Shown here piece after piece: positions 26,884 through 35,600 of a stretch of 64,000 nucleotides of DNA. The stretch is taken from the NCBI GenBank assembly GCA_046199005.1, contig CP176050.1, positions 1,550,001 through 1,614,000 of the forward strand. The letters run 5' to 3'. Positions within the stretch are counted from its first letter, which is position 1; each line of letters opens with the position of its first letter. The position numbers and the translations under genes are program-made. The notes beneath the pieces were generated by a model. That model was not told where the DNA came from. It saw only the letters and a program-made list of their open reading frames with translations, and ran no database searches. The stretch is from Ascidiimonas sp046199005. GTDB taxonomy: Bacteria > Bacteroidota > Bacteroidia > Flavobacteriales > Flavobacteriaceae.

Positions 26884-27365
26884 TGGCTACTGCGAACAAA
26901 AATCTTTCACAGTATGACAGATCAGAAATCCCAAATGCGAAAACACTTCGGTTTGGGATTGTTGTTTCTGAATGGAACGAGCAGATTACTGAAGGTTTAT
27001 ACCAGGGTGCTTATGAAGCCTTGACAGATTGTGGAGCTCTAAAGGAAAACATAATACGTTGGAATGTACCCGGAAGCTTTGAACTTACCTATGGTTGTAA
27101 AGAAATGATCCGTAAAACCGATGTAGATGCGATTATTGCAATCGGCAGCGTGATCCAGGGAGAAACCAAACACTTTGATTTTGTATGCAGTGCTACGGCT
27201 CAGGGAATCAAAGATCTGAACGTCACTTTTGATACTCCTGTAATTTTTTGCGTACTTACCGATAATACACTGCAACAAGCAATCGATCGCAGTGGAGGCA
27301 AACATGGTAACAAAGGTACCGAAGCGGCTATAGCGGCCATTAAGATGGCAACACTAGGTTCCTAA
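26883..27365 (+). CDS. ribH: 6,7-dimethyl-8-ribityllumazine synthase
   Basis: Condenses 5-amino-6-ribitylamino-uracil with dihydroxybutanone phosphate, the penultimate riboflavin step. 160 residues, the common length. Motifs: V-S-E-W-N near the start, V-P-G-S-F-E-L-T, I-G-S-V-I-Q-G-E-T-K-H-F-D-F-V with the catalytic histidine, and H-G-N-K-G-T-E-A-A near the end. Translationally coupled to the TPR gene by TAATG. No FMN riboswitch precedes it; other rib genes are not in the window. Confidence 0.97.
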   Translation: MATANKNLSQYDRSEIPNAKTLRFGIVVSEWNEQITEGLYQGAYEALTDCGALKENIIRWNVPGSFELTYGCKEMIRKTDVDAIIAIGSVIQGETKHFDFVCSATAQGIKDLNVTFDTPVIFCVLTDNTLQQAIDRSGGKHGNKGTEAAIAAIKMATLGS

Positions 27366-27530
27366 TTTGATTGGGGACGTTCATTTATGAGCTATTCAAT
27401 TCAGGCATCATTTTTGTATATTATTTAAGAGAGCAGCTAAGTTATTGTTGATGGTCTTTTTTCTATTTTCTAAGTATAGACTGTTAACATTTTTTAGGAG
27501 TTAAAATCGAACTATATCTGCTATTTTAAG

Positions 27531-27538
27531 TAATTTTG
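27531..27538 (+). promoter_or_regulatory. -7 box for the mutL-rhomboid operon
   Basis: TAATTTTG, a full match to TAnnTTTG, 18 bases before the ATG at 27557. The 191-base gap before it holds no gene I can support. Confidence 0.5.
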
Positions 27539-27556
27539 AATTAGACACTTGGTATC

Positions 27557-27850
27557 ATGAAGCTTCCAACACTTTTTAAACAGCAACGAAATAAGTCTTA
27601 CAATTACACTCCTCGTTATTATGATGAGCGAAAGGAGCGTTTGGAAAACCTGATGAAGAAGAAAGAGGTAAAAAAAGATGAAGATTATTTTGAAGGATAC
27701 CGAAAAAAGAGTTATCGTGAAGACTGGAAAGCAGCACGAAATGCGCAGACAGATAAAAATGCCCGATTAAGGTTTTATGTGATCCTTGCCTTTTTGATTA
27801 TGTTTGCGGCTGCCGCAGTTAAGTACATTAATTTTGACAAATTCTTTTAA
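27557..27850 (+). CDS. Small basic tail-anchored membrane protein, unknown function
   Basis: 97 residues: a highly charged region (residues 1-75, many Lys/Arg/Glu and Tyr; Y-T-P-R-Y-Y-D-E-R near the start) followed by one hydrophobic helix (about 76-90, V-I-L-A-F-L-I-M-F-A-A-A-A-V) and a short tail. No known domain recognised. Similar proteins between ribH and mutL are common in Flavobacteriaceae and are sometimes wrongly labelled as a riboflavin synthase subunit; nothing here supports that label. Stop overlaps the mutL start by one base. Confidence 0.8.
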   Translation: MKLPTLFKQQRNKSYNYTPRYYDERKERLENLMKKKEVKKDEDYFEGYRKKSYREDWKAARNAQTDKNARLRFYVILAFLIMFAAAAVKYINFDKFF

Positions 27851-29709
27851 TGCCTGATATAATTCAGCTTTTACCCGATCATGTAGCAAATCAAATAGCC
27901 GCAGGGGAAGTCGTACAGCGTCCTGCATCTGTGGTTAAAGAACTTCTGGAAAATGCAATCGATGCTCTATCTACAAATATAAAACTCGTTGTCAAAGACG
28001 GGGGTAAAACTTTGGTTCAGGTGGTTGATAATGGGGTAGGAATGAGCACGACAGATGCCCGGCTTAGTTTTGAAAGACACGCGACCTCTAAAATTAAATT
28101 AGCAGAAGATCTTTTTCAGCTTACCACTAAAGGCTTTCGGGGTGAAGCACTCGCTTCTATTGCAGCTATTTCCCACGTAGAGATGAATACGCGCCAACCC
28201 GATGCAGAAGATCTGGGGACGCAGCTAAGGATTGAGGGAAGTAAGGTGATCGCTCAGGAACCTGTAGTAACTCCGGTTGGAACCTCACTGTCGGTTAAAA
28301 ATCTGTTCTACAATATTCCGGCAAGGAGAAATTTTTTAAAATCAGACCAGGTTGAATTAAGACATATTATTGATGAATTTCACAGAGTTGCGCTGGCACA
28401 TCCATCCATTCATTTTGAAATGTATCATAATGGCAATGAATTGTTTGATTTACCTATTTCAAATCTCCGGCAACGAATCGTCAATATATTTGGTAGCAAA
28501 ACCAATGAAAAATTGGTGCCGCTGGATGAGACCACTGAGGTAGTTAAAATCAGGGGTTTCGTAGGGAAGCCCGCATACGCAAAAAAGAGTAGGGGAGAAC
28601 AATTCTTCTTTGTAAATAATCGGTTCATAAGGAGCCCTTATTTACATCACGCAGTAGTCGCAGCTTTTGAAGGTTTAATAAAAGATCAGACCTATCCCAG
28701 TTATTATATTTTTCTTGAGGTGAATCCCCAAAGCATCGATATCAATATTCATCCTACCAAGACTGAGATCAAGTTTGATGACGAACACACTATTTATGCG
28801 ATGCTTCGGTCGACGGTAAAGCATAGCCTTGGTCAATTTAACGTTGCTCCTGTACTGGATTTTGAAAGGGATGCAAATTTAGATACGCCGTATGATTACA
28901 GAAATAAAAGTGCCCAGGTGCCGACCATAGAAGTAGATGCATCTTTCAATCCATTTCAAACCGAAGAAAAATCGAAAACTCGCTTTAACACAGGTCAATT
29001 TCAAAAAGAATCAACCGCCGGTTGGGAAAGCCTTTATTCAGGAATAAAAGAGGGTATAAGAGAGCATGCAGATTTTAGTTCTGTAGAATTTGAATCGGAA
29101 GTAGCTACTAAATCCCTATTCGAGAGTACTCCGAAGGAAACAGATTCACAACTCAATACGTATCAGCTAAGACGTAAATATATTGTAAGCACTATTAAAT
29201 CGGGTATGGTCATTATCGATCAGCAAAGAGCGCATCAGCGGGTTCTTTACGAACAATATCTGAAAAATATAACAGTGAAGCAAGCGCTAAGTCAGCAGTT
29301 ATTATTTCCTTTGGAATTACATTATTCAACAGCTGATGTAACGTTGATCGCACAATTAAAAGAGAGTCTGGAATACACAGGCTTTGCTTTTGATTCGCTA
29401 GCCGACGAGACGATCAGGATAACAGGAATACCCATGAATGTGAATGAAAGCGAAGTAGGGATGATACTGGAGCAAATGATTGCCGATTTTAAAGAAGATA
29501 TTCCTGAAGCCGCTTTTTCGCAGGCAGACCGCTTGTCTAAAACGCTGTGCAAATCGCTAGCGGTAAAAACAGGTGAACTGCTGGATGCTGCTTCTCAGGA
29601 AGCACTGGTAAATAACCTTTTTGCCTGTAAAGAGCCAGACCTTTCGCCTTTTAATAAACCTACCTACATTACGATAACGGTAGACGAACTAGATAAAAAA
29701 TTTTTATAG
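27850..29709 (+). CDS. mutL: DNA mismatch repair protein MutL
   Basis: 619 residues. N-terminal GHKL ATPase is complete: I-A-A-G-E-V-V near residue 17, L-E-N-A-I-D-A, D-N-G-V-G-M, and T-K-G-F-R-G-E-A-L. A variable linker spans about 330-430, followed by the C-terminal dimerisation domain. The endonuclease motif DQHA-x2-E-x4-E appears as D-Q-Q-R-A-H-Q-R-V-L-Y-E at 457-468, so its His, Ala and first Glu are replaced. First enzyme gene in a plus-strand operon with two rhomboids and an EEP protein; starts on the last base of the small membrane protein gene. Confidence 0.96.
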   Translation: MPDIIQLLPDHVANQIAAGEVVQRPASVVKELLENAIDALSTNIKLVVKDGGKTLVQVVDNGVGMSTTDARLSFERHATSKIKLAEDLFQLTTKGFRGEALASIAAISHVEMNTRQPDAEDLGTQLRIEGSKVIAQEPVVTPVGTSLSVKNLFYNIPARRNFLKSDQVELRHIIDEFHRVALAHPSIHFEMYHNGNELFDLPISNLRQRIVNIFGSKTNEKLVPLDETTEVVKIRGFVGKPAYAKKSRGEQFFFVNNRFIRSPYLHHAVVAAFEGLIKDQTYPSYYIFLEVNPQSIDINIHPTKTEIKFDDEHTIYAMLRSTVKHSLGQFNVAPVLDFERDANLDTPYDYRNKSAQVPTIEVDASFNPFQTEEKSKTRFNTGQFQKESTAGWESLYSGIKEGIREHADFSSVEFESEVATKSLFESTPKETDSQLNTYQLRRKYIVSTIKSGMVIIDQQRAHQRVLYEQYLKNITVKQALSQQLLFPLELHYSTADVTLIAQLKESLEYTGFAFDSLADETIRITGIPMNVNESEVGMILEQMIADFKEDIPEAAFSQADRLSKTLCKSLAVKTGELLDAASQEALVNNLFACKEPDLSPFNKPTYITITVDELDKKFL

Positions 29710-30435
29710 ATGGGAAGAATTACAGAAGTTGTAAAGCACCTTTTAATTGTAAACGTACTGTTTTTTCTGGCTACCCAGTTTTATGGGGATGTCATGTACG
29801 AGTATTTTGCTTTATGGTTTCCTAAAAATGAGAATTTTGCTTTTTGGCAAATTTTGAGCCATATGTTCATGCATGGAGGATTGATGCATATTTTTTTCAA
29901 TATGTACGCATTATGGGCATTTGGTTCTCCCTTAGAGCAAATATGGGGTCGTAATAAATTCCTGTTCTTTTATATTTCAGCAGGATTAGGGGCAGCATTA
30001 ATACATACTGCGGTAAATTATTACTATTATAATGAGGGACTACAGGATTTGTTGAGTATCGGTCTTACTGAAGACAGTGTAAAAGACCTGTTGGCATTAC
30101 CCAGAAGAAACGTAAATCCAGAATATTTGACCTTATACGATACAATTAGGACACCTGCCGTAGGAGCTTCCGGAGCCGTTTACGGAATTTTAGTAGCTTT
30201 TGGAATGATGTTTCCTAATTCAGAACTCTTTCTTATTTTTATACCTTTCCCTATCAAGGCCAAATATTTTATTCCGATTTTGGTAGGCTTGGATTTATTT
30301 TCCGGTGTGACCGGATATTCAATATTTGGATCTAACATTGCCCATTTTGCGCATGTAGGAGGAGCTTTATTCGGATTTATTATGATGTGGTACTGGAAGA
30401 AAAATCAGTTTAATAAAAATCGCTGGGATCGATGA
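29710..30435 (+). CDS. Rhomboid intramembrane serine protease (1)
   Basis: 241 residues with six transmembrane segments. Motifs: H-G-G-L-M-H-I-F-F-N-M in helix 2, the catalytic serine Ser154 in G-A-S-G, and the base His215 in F-A-H-V-G-G. A 45-residue insert (about 103-148) lies between helices before the serine motif, predicted to be outside the membrane core. Cleaves substrate helices in the bilayer; the substrate is unknown. Starts directly after the mutL stop; its stop overlaps the second rhomboid by four bases. Confidence 0.94.
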   Translation: MGRITEVVKHLLIVNVLFFLATQFYGDVMYEYFALWFPKNENFAFWQILSHMFMHGGLMHIFFNMYALWAFGSPLEQIWGRNKFLFFYISAGLGAALIHTAVNYYYYNEGLQDLLSIGLTEDSVKDLLALPRRNVNPEYLTLYDTIRTPAVGASGAVYGILVAFGMMFPNSELFLIFIPFPIKAKYFIPILVGLDLFSGVTGYSIFGSNIAHFAHVGGALFGFIMMWYWKKNQFNKNRWDR

Positions 30436-31319
30436 GTGGTATGCAAGACATCCGTTATAAATATTCGATGCTTTCAATTTCTGAAAAGTTGATTGTTATA
30501 AATGTCGTTGTATTTATTGTTCACGCATTGATCATCTTTCTTTCAGGTATGGCCGAGTATACCATCGTCCAATGGTTTCAACTGCCAAAAGACCTGTCCG
30601 AATTTATTATCCAACCCTGGTCTTTGGTCACTTATTCCTTTTTCCACGGTGGATTCTTACACATTCTGTTTAATATGTTGGTCCTTTATTATGCAGGTCG
30701 TATCTTTCTTAATCTGTTTCAGGGAAGAACATTTCTGAATGTTTACTTCTTAGGGGTAATTGCAGGCGGACTCCTTTTCTTACTGAGTTATAACTTATTC
30801 CCGGTTTTCCAAAATACGAATACAGCTTTAATTGGCGCTTCTGCCGGGGTTTATGCTGTGCTGATATTTGTTTGTACGTATTTGCCCAATCAGGAAGTTA
30901 GGGTGATCTTTTTCAATATCAAATTATGGCATTTGGGAGTTTTTTTAATACTCCTGAATTTGTTAATGCTACCCAACGGGAATGCAGGAGGCAGAATCGC
31001 CCATCTAGGCGGTGCACTGCTAGGATTTATGTATGCCCGACAGCTGGCAAAAGGGAAAGACATCGGTGCATGGTTCGGGAATGGGATCTCTGCGATCATA
31101 AATGCCTATAAACCAAAAAAGAAATCGCCTTTGCGAACGGTTCACAGAAAAGGCAGCGAACGCAAGAAAAGTACAGTCGTAAAAACTGCTTCTGTTGCAG
31201 GAAAGAAAGATATTCATCAGCAAAAAATTGACGACATCTTAGATAAAATAAGTAAAAGTGGTTATGAAAGTTTGTCGAAAGCAGAGAAAGATTATTTATT
31301 TCAGGCTGGGAAAGACTAA
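30432..31319 (+). CDS. Rhomboid intramembrane serine protease (2) with C-terminal extension
   Basis: 295 residues. Six-helix rhomboid core with F-H-G-G-F-L-H-I-L-F-N-M, catalytic Ser137 in G-A-S-A-G and His191 in R-I-A-H-L-G-G. From about residue 205 a soluble basic tail follows, ending in a short helical D-D-I-L-D-K-I-S-K-S-G motif seen as a DUF6576-like add-on in Bacteroidota rhomboids. Encoded in ATGA overlap with rhomboid 1, so the two are made together and may work as a pair. Substrate unknown. Confidence 0.92.
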   Translation: MSGMQDIRYKYSMLSISEKLIVINVVVFIVHALIIFLSGMAEYTIVQWFQLPKDLSEFIIQPWSLVTYSFFHGGFLHILFNMLVLYYAGRIFLNLFQGRTFLNVYFLGVIAGGLLFLLSYNLFPVFQNTNTALIGASAGVYAVLIFVCTYLPNQEVRVIFFNIKLWHLGVFLILLNLLMLPNGNAGGRIAHLGGALLGFMYARQLAKGKDIGAWFGNGISAIINAYKPKKKSPLRTVHRKGSERKKSTVVKTASVAGKKDIHQQKIDDILDKISKSGYESLSKAEKDYLFQAGKD

Positions 31320-31322
31320 AAG

Positions 31323-32345
31323 ATGAAGAATCTCAGTTTATTCAATAAGTTTGTTTTCATAATCAACATTTTTTTTACGGTTCTTTTACTGGGGTCTTAT
31401 TTGTTGCCATATGTATTTCCGAAGAGTTTTCCATCACTGGCAGTCTTAAGTCTTACCATGCCTGTATTGATCGTGTGTAACTTACTTTTTTTAATCTACT
31501 GGTCCTTATTGTTGAAAAGACAATTAGCACTCTCACTGGTAGCTTTGCTTTTAGGTTATGTACATATCCTTTCATTTTACAACATATCGGGAACAAACAA
31601 ACCGCTTAAAGGTGCTACATTTTCAGTGATGAGCTATAATGTGAGAATTTTCAATAAATATGAATGGATCCCTCAGAAAAATATAGATCAGAAAATTAAA
31701 AGTTTTGTAACCAAGCAACAACCCGATATTCTCTGTTTTCAGGAATTTTTACAGGACAAAGAAGAGATGTTCACTTCTTATCCCTACAAATACATTCGCT
31801 ATAAATCGAGAAATCAAAAGACGGGGCAGGCCATATTTTCTAAATTTCCCATCTATAATCAAGGGTCTCTGGAGTTTCCAAAAACTGGTAATAACGCTAT
31901 TTTTGTCGATATTGTAAAAGGAAAAGATTCTTTAAGGATTTACAACCTTCATCTCGAATCCCTTAGAATCGATACGAAAGAGACAGTTACGCAGGAAGAA
32001 TCTGAAAGATTATTTAAGAGAATGGGGGTTTCTTTCGGTCTGCAACAGGCACAGGCAGAAATTTTTACCGCCCACAGAGATCAGTGTAAACTCACTAAGA
32101 TCGTTTGTGGTGATTTGAATAATACACAATACTCTAATATTTACCGGCGGGTAAGAGGAGAAATGACCGATACTTTTGAGGCGGCTGGTACAGGTTTTGG
32201 AAGAACCTTCAATTTTAAATATTTTCCGGTACGTATCGATTTTATTTTAGTAGATAAAAGGATTGAAGTGAATCGACATAAAAACTATTCCGAACGTTAC
32301 TCAGATCATTTTCCTGTAATGGCTTACCTAACTCTGGGAGATTAA
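31323..32345 (+). CDS. Membrane-anchored endonuclease/exonuclease/phosphatase-family protein
   Basis: 340 residues. Three hydrophobic helices in the first 85 residues, then an EEP domain: S-Y-N-V-R-I-F-N, C-F-Q-E-F (metal Glu), a Y-N-L-H-L-E strand, G-D-L-N-N (catalytic Asp and Asn) and the terminal S-D-H-F-P-V (catalytic His). Such proteins hydrolyse phosphodiester bonds in nucleic acids, lipids or sugars; location outside the cytosolic membrane suggests a non-genomic substrate. Three bases after rhomboid 2. Its end overlaps the convergent DUF6122 gene by 18 bases. Confidence 0.9.
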   Translation: MKNLSLFNKFVFIINIFFTVLLLGSYLLPYVFPKSFPSLAVLSLTMPVLIVCNLLFLIYWSLLLKRQLALSLVALLLGYVHILSFYNISGTNKPLKGATFSVMSYNVRIFNKYEWIPQKNIDQKIKSFVTKQQPDILCFQEFLQDKEEMFTSYPYKYIRYKSRNQKTGQAIFSKFPIYNQGSLEFPKTGNNAIFVDIVKGKDSLRIYNLHLESLRIDTKETVTQEESERLFKRMGVSFGLQQAQAEIFTAHRDQCKLTKIVCGDLNNTQYSNIYRRVRGEMTDTFEAAGTGFGRTFNFKYFPVRIDFILVDKRIEVNRHKNYSERYSDHFPVMAYLTLGD

Positions 32346-32645
32346 CCAACAATCTACACTATCCGCAATTATATGTATTAGCAACGCCATTCCTATGAGC
32401 CGTGTTCTCGGTATTGCAAATAAGATAAGATACACGAATATGGCAGGATAGGAGTGAAGCAGGTGAAAATCAATACTGCATCTATTGGCGCTGAACATTG
32501 GTGAAGCTGCTAAATGATCTATATCTATAAGGATGCCTGACAACAAGATAATTACTACTATCTTAAAATTAGGACGATAAAACAAATAGGCAATTAAAAC
32601 CGGAACTATAAAATGAATTCCGTAATGTACCAGAAATCGCAGCAT
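32328..32645 (-). CDS. DUF6122-like small membrane protein
   Basis: 105 residues with about four hydrophobic helices. Polar residues inside them include H-Y-G-I-H at the start, D-I-D-H-L, H-L-L-H-S and H-I-I-A-D near the end: a set of His and Asp that could bind metal, as in the LexA-regulated/DUF457-type membrane hydrolases. I assign it to the DUF6122 family by resemblance; function unknown. It is last in the parA-lepB run, two bases after the WbqC gene, and overlaps the convergent EEP gene by 18 bases. Confidence 0.78.
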   Translation of the reverse strand: MLRFLVHYGIHFIVPVLIAYLFYRPNFKIVVIILLSGILIDIDHLAASPMFSANRCSIDFHLLHSYPAIFVYLILFAIPRTRLIGMALLIHIIADSVDCWLISQS

Positions 32646-32647
32646 TA

Positions 32648-33274
32648 TTAAGGGAGTTTTACGCTTTCTAAAAAGTCCAGTGCCCGAGGTCCCTCATTGA
32701 AAAGCAGGTCTAGAACACTAAGATTTTCAAGATATCCGTATTTTTCATCAAATACTTGTTTGTAGGTTTCGATCGTAAAAGGTAATGGCACTTTGGCATT
32801 GATGAAATACCTGTAATCCTTTAACTCCTGCTCGTAGTCTTCCTTGTAATTTTCAGTTAATTGGTATGAGAGGTCATATTGAAGGCATTCACAGATAAGT
32901 TCAATACTTTGAAGGTTCAGTTCGAACAACGAAGTGTGTGGTTGTCGAAACAATGGGGCTATTTCGTCCTCATAAAATTCGAAAAAAGGAGAAGTACGGT
33001 AAGCGGTTTGAAGTGTGCGCCAATGCTGCTTTTTCCAGTCAAAATCATTTTCTATCAATACATCCTTATATTTCTGCCTCCCAGTATGATGAGTATGTTT
33101 GATTGGAACTGTGAGTGTTTGGCGTCCGTTAGATCCGTACAAGTACATCCTGTTTCTGTAGGTTTGTTTCTGATAATTATCAGTAGCTTCAAACCACAAG
33201 AATTCTGCTTGTACCATAGCCGCAAAGCTGGCAACCGAAGGAAAGTATGCCGGATGCAGTAAATATGGAATCAT
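32648..33274 (-). CDS. WbqC-family protein
   Basis: 208 residues, the normal size of WbqC-like proteins. Recognisable parts: H-P-A-Y-F-P-S near the N-terminus, a Q-K-Q-T-Y-R-N-R-M segment, T-V-P-I-K-H, and W-R-T-L-Q-T-A-Y-R. WbqC members often sit in O-antigen/glycan clusters and are thought to act in amino-sugar modification; here the neighbour is lepB instead, and the gene shares one base with its stop. Function not established. Confidence 0.85.
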   Translation of the reverse strand: MIPYLLHPAYFPSVASFAAMVQAEFLWFEATDNYQKQTYRNRMYLYGSNGRQTLTVPIKHTHHTGRQKYKDVLIENDFDWKKQHWRTLQTAYRTSPFFEFYEDEIAPLFRQPHTSLFELNLQSIELICECLQYDLSYQLTENYKEDYEQELKDYRYFINAKVPLPFTIETYKQVFDEKYGYLENLSVLDLLFNEGPRALDFLESVKLP

Positions 33275-34824
33275 CAGGCTTCTTTACGCTTTTTTCTGAT
33301 AAAATTTATCAATACCCAAATACCTACAGCAATAAGAAAATACCAGAGATAAGAAACCGGTTTCCCACTTCCACCAACTGTAGTGAACAAGCGGTTCACG
33401 CGAATTTTATTGGCAATTCCCTGTCCGAAAGTATCCCAGCTAAACCAGATAAAAACAGGTTTGCCCACTACGTGATCGAAAGGGACAAAGCCCCAGTATC
33501 TGCTGTCTTCAGAATTATGACGGTTGTCACCCATCATCCAGTAATAGTTCTGTTTAAATGTGTAGTTATTCGCTACCTGGCCATTTATTTTTATTTCGTT
33601 TCCGCTTACCGATAGCTCATTTCCTTCGTATTCTTCAATAATCCGCTTGTAAAAAGGAAGCGTTTCTATAGATAACTTAACTGTTTTTCCCTCTTCAGGA
33701 ATATAAATGGGTCCGTAATTATCTCTGCTCCACGCATATTTTGGATCATGCGGAAAGATTTTATTATCGTAATTCCCTTTAGGCGCAATTTCTCGCTGCA
33801 GATTTACAATGTTGGGATTGTTTTTGAGCTTTTGGGCTGCTTCTTCAGTAAGCGAATTAAAATAATACATCTGCCTCTGTGAATCCACATAACCAGATTC
33901 TCCAGGTCTTACGCCAAAACGTTGGTACAAAAAGTTGGGGTTGAGGTTCGCGCCATTGGTTTGCGCATAATATCCAAACTGAGTTTTGGCACGGTCGGGA
34001 AGCTCAGACCGCTTACCGTTAATAAATACATATCCATCTCTGAGTTCTAATGAATCACCGGCAACTGCAACACAGCGCTTTACGTAGTTTGATCTCTTAT
34101 CGATGGGTTTATAGACATGAATTTTAGATTGGTCCCTAAAGAAGCGTACCGTATCTGTTGGCCAGTTAAAAACAACAATATCGTTGCGTTTGATGTTTTG
34201 AAAGCCTGGAATCCTAAAGTAAGGTAGTTGTGGTTCTTTTAAATACGAACGAAGTCCGGTTTTAGGTATCGAATCATGAACCATTGGCAAAGCGATAGGG
34301 GTCATGGGTGTTCTTGCACCGTAATGAAATTTACTCACAAATAAAAAGTCACCCACTAATAACGTCTTTTCTAAAGAGGGTGTGGGTATCACGTAGGGCT
34401 GCATAAAGTAATTATGTACAATCGTAGCCGCAATGATCGCAAAAAGGATCGCACTGGTCCATCCCGTTACAGATTTGATGATCGTTTCATTATCTCTGCC
34501 GATATATTTAGCGGAAGAATAGTTCACATAGATAAGAAATATAAAGACGGTAACATACGCATAGAAAGTATGTCTCTTTTTGCGGTAACCAAATACATGA
34601 AGCCACTCATAAATTAAGACAATAGACATAATATTGCCGATCACCGGAATAAACAGAAGAATAGCCCACCATCCTGGTCTTTCAATGATTTTAAGCAGAA
34701 CGACAATGTTATAGAAAGGGACAAAAGCTTCCCACGCCTTCCTTCCTGCCTTTACAAATCCTTTCCAAAAAATAGCTCCGGTAAGAAGTCCTGTAATTCC
34801 TATAATGTATAATAATACTTCCAT
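33274..34824 (-). CDS. lepB: Signal peptidase I, long Bacteroidota form with extra N-terminal membrane domain
   Basis: 516 residues, against about 250-320 for most bacteria. Residues 1-105 are hydrophobic and resemble DUF5684 (A-F-V-P-F-Y-N-I, E-R-P-G-W-W). The protease begins at about 125: catalytic Ser150 in I-P-T-P-S-L-E-K-T-L, the lysine general base Lys249 in Y-V-K-R-C-V-A-V-A-G-D, and the late M-G-D-N-R-H-N-S-E-D-S-R-Y-W-G. A large insert between these boxes is usual in the phylum. It removes signal peptides from exported proteins. Follows dapB by 63 bases. Confidence 0.95.
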   Translation of the reverse strand: MEVLLYIIGITGLLTGAIFWKGFVKAGRKAWEAFVPFYNIVVLLKIIERPGWWAILLFIPVIGNIMSIVLIYEWLHVFGYRKKRHTFYAYVTVFIFLIYVNYSSAKYIGRDNETIIKSVTGWTSAILFAIIAATIVHNYFMQPYVIPTPSLEKTLLVGDFLFVSKFHYGARTPMTPIALPMVHDSIPKTGLRSYLKEPQLPYFRIPGFQNIKRNDIVVFNWPTDTVRFFRDQSKIHVYKPIDKRSNYVKRCVAVAGDSLELRDGYVFINGKRSELPDRAKTQFGYYAQTNGANLNPNFLYQRFGVRPGESGYVDSQRQMYYFNSLTEEAAQKLKNNPNIVNLQREIAPKGNYDNKIFPHDPKYAWSRDNYGPIYIPEEGKTVKLSIETLPFYKRIIEEYEGNELSVSGNEIKINGQVANNYTFKQNYYWMMGDNRHNSEDSRYWGFVPFDHVVGKPVFIWFSWDTFGQGIANKIRVNRLFTTVGGSGKPVSYLWYFLIAVGIWVLINFIRKKRKEA

Positions 34825-34887
34825 TTTTAGCTTTTATATTTCCAGTTAGAGTTAAAACTAAAAGAATCGTTACTTCATTTTAGTGTT

Positions 34888-35595
34888 TTAACCAAGATTT
34901 AACACGTCTTTCATCGTGTAAATTCCGGTCTTTCCAATAAGCCATTCCGCGGCGATAATCGCTCCAAGAGCAAAACCATCGCGGTTATGGGCTGTGTGTT
35001 TTATTTCAATATCATCAATGGCACTCCCATAGGTAACTATATGCGTTCCCGGTGTGTCTTCTATGCGTTTTGCCTCAATAGGAATTTCTGAACCCGAAGC
35101 AGCTTTGGCACCTAAAGACCACCCAGCATAATTAGAATGATCAATAATACCTTCTGCCAGCGTAATAGCCGTGCCACTTGGGGCATCTAATTTTCGGGTA
35201 TGATGTATTTCTTCCATGCGAACCTCATATTCCTTGAATGATTGCATCATTTGAGCAAGCTGTCTATTTAGCTCAAAGAAAAGGTTCACTCCAAGGCTAA
35301 AATTAGAGGCATATATAAAGGCACCTTGATGCTCTTTACATAAGGCTACCGCCTTTTCGTAATCTTTCAGCCATCCCGTAGTGCCGGACACTACAGGAAT
35401 ACCGTTCTCAAGGCACATCGATATATTTTTAAAAGCTGCTTCCGGAAGACTAAAATCGATAGCGACCGTAGCTTTTTCAATAGGTATCTGATTTTCGGGC
35501 TTATCGAGTTTCAACACGATCTCATGCCCTCGCTGAAGCGCTAATCTTTCAATGGTTTTACCCATTTTTCCGTATCCTAGTAGTGCAATTTTCAT
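34888..35595 (-). CDS. dapB: 4-hydroxy-tetrahydrodipicolinate reductase
   Basis: Reduces HTPA to tetrahydrodipicolinate in the lysine/meso-diaminopimelate pathway. 235 residues, shorter than the ~270 of E. coli but typical for Bacteroidota. N-terminal Rossmann motif G-Y-G-K-M-G-K, S-G-T-T-G-W (NADPH-domain loop), and the substrate signature E-I-H-H-T-R-K-L-D-A-P-S-G-T-A are intact. Lies 5 bases after the DUF5683 gene in the parA-parB run and upstream of lepB. Confidence 0.96.
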   Translation of the reverse strand: MKIALLGYGKMGKTIERLALQRGHEIVLKLDKPENQIPIEKATVAIDFSLPEAAFKNISMCLENGIPVVSGTTGWLKDYEKAVALCKEHQGAFIYASNFSLGVNLFFELNRQLAQMMQSFKEYEVRMEEIHHTRKLDAPSGTAITLAEGIIDHSNYAGWSLGAKAASGSEIPIEAKRIEDTPGTHIVTYGSAIDDIEIKHTAHNRDGFALGAIIAAEWLIGKTGIYTMKDVLNLG

Positions 35596-35600
35596 AACAG

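Noticed and set aside
27366..27530. Small gene or ncRNA in the gap between ribH and the mutL operon
   Set aside because: Only ORFs under 20 codons and no stable hairpin are visible; the single supported item is the -7 box at 27531-27538.
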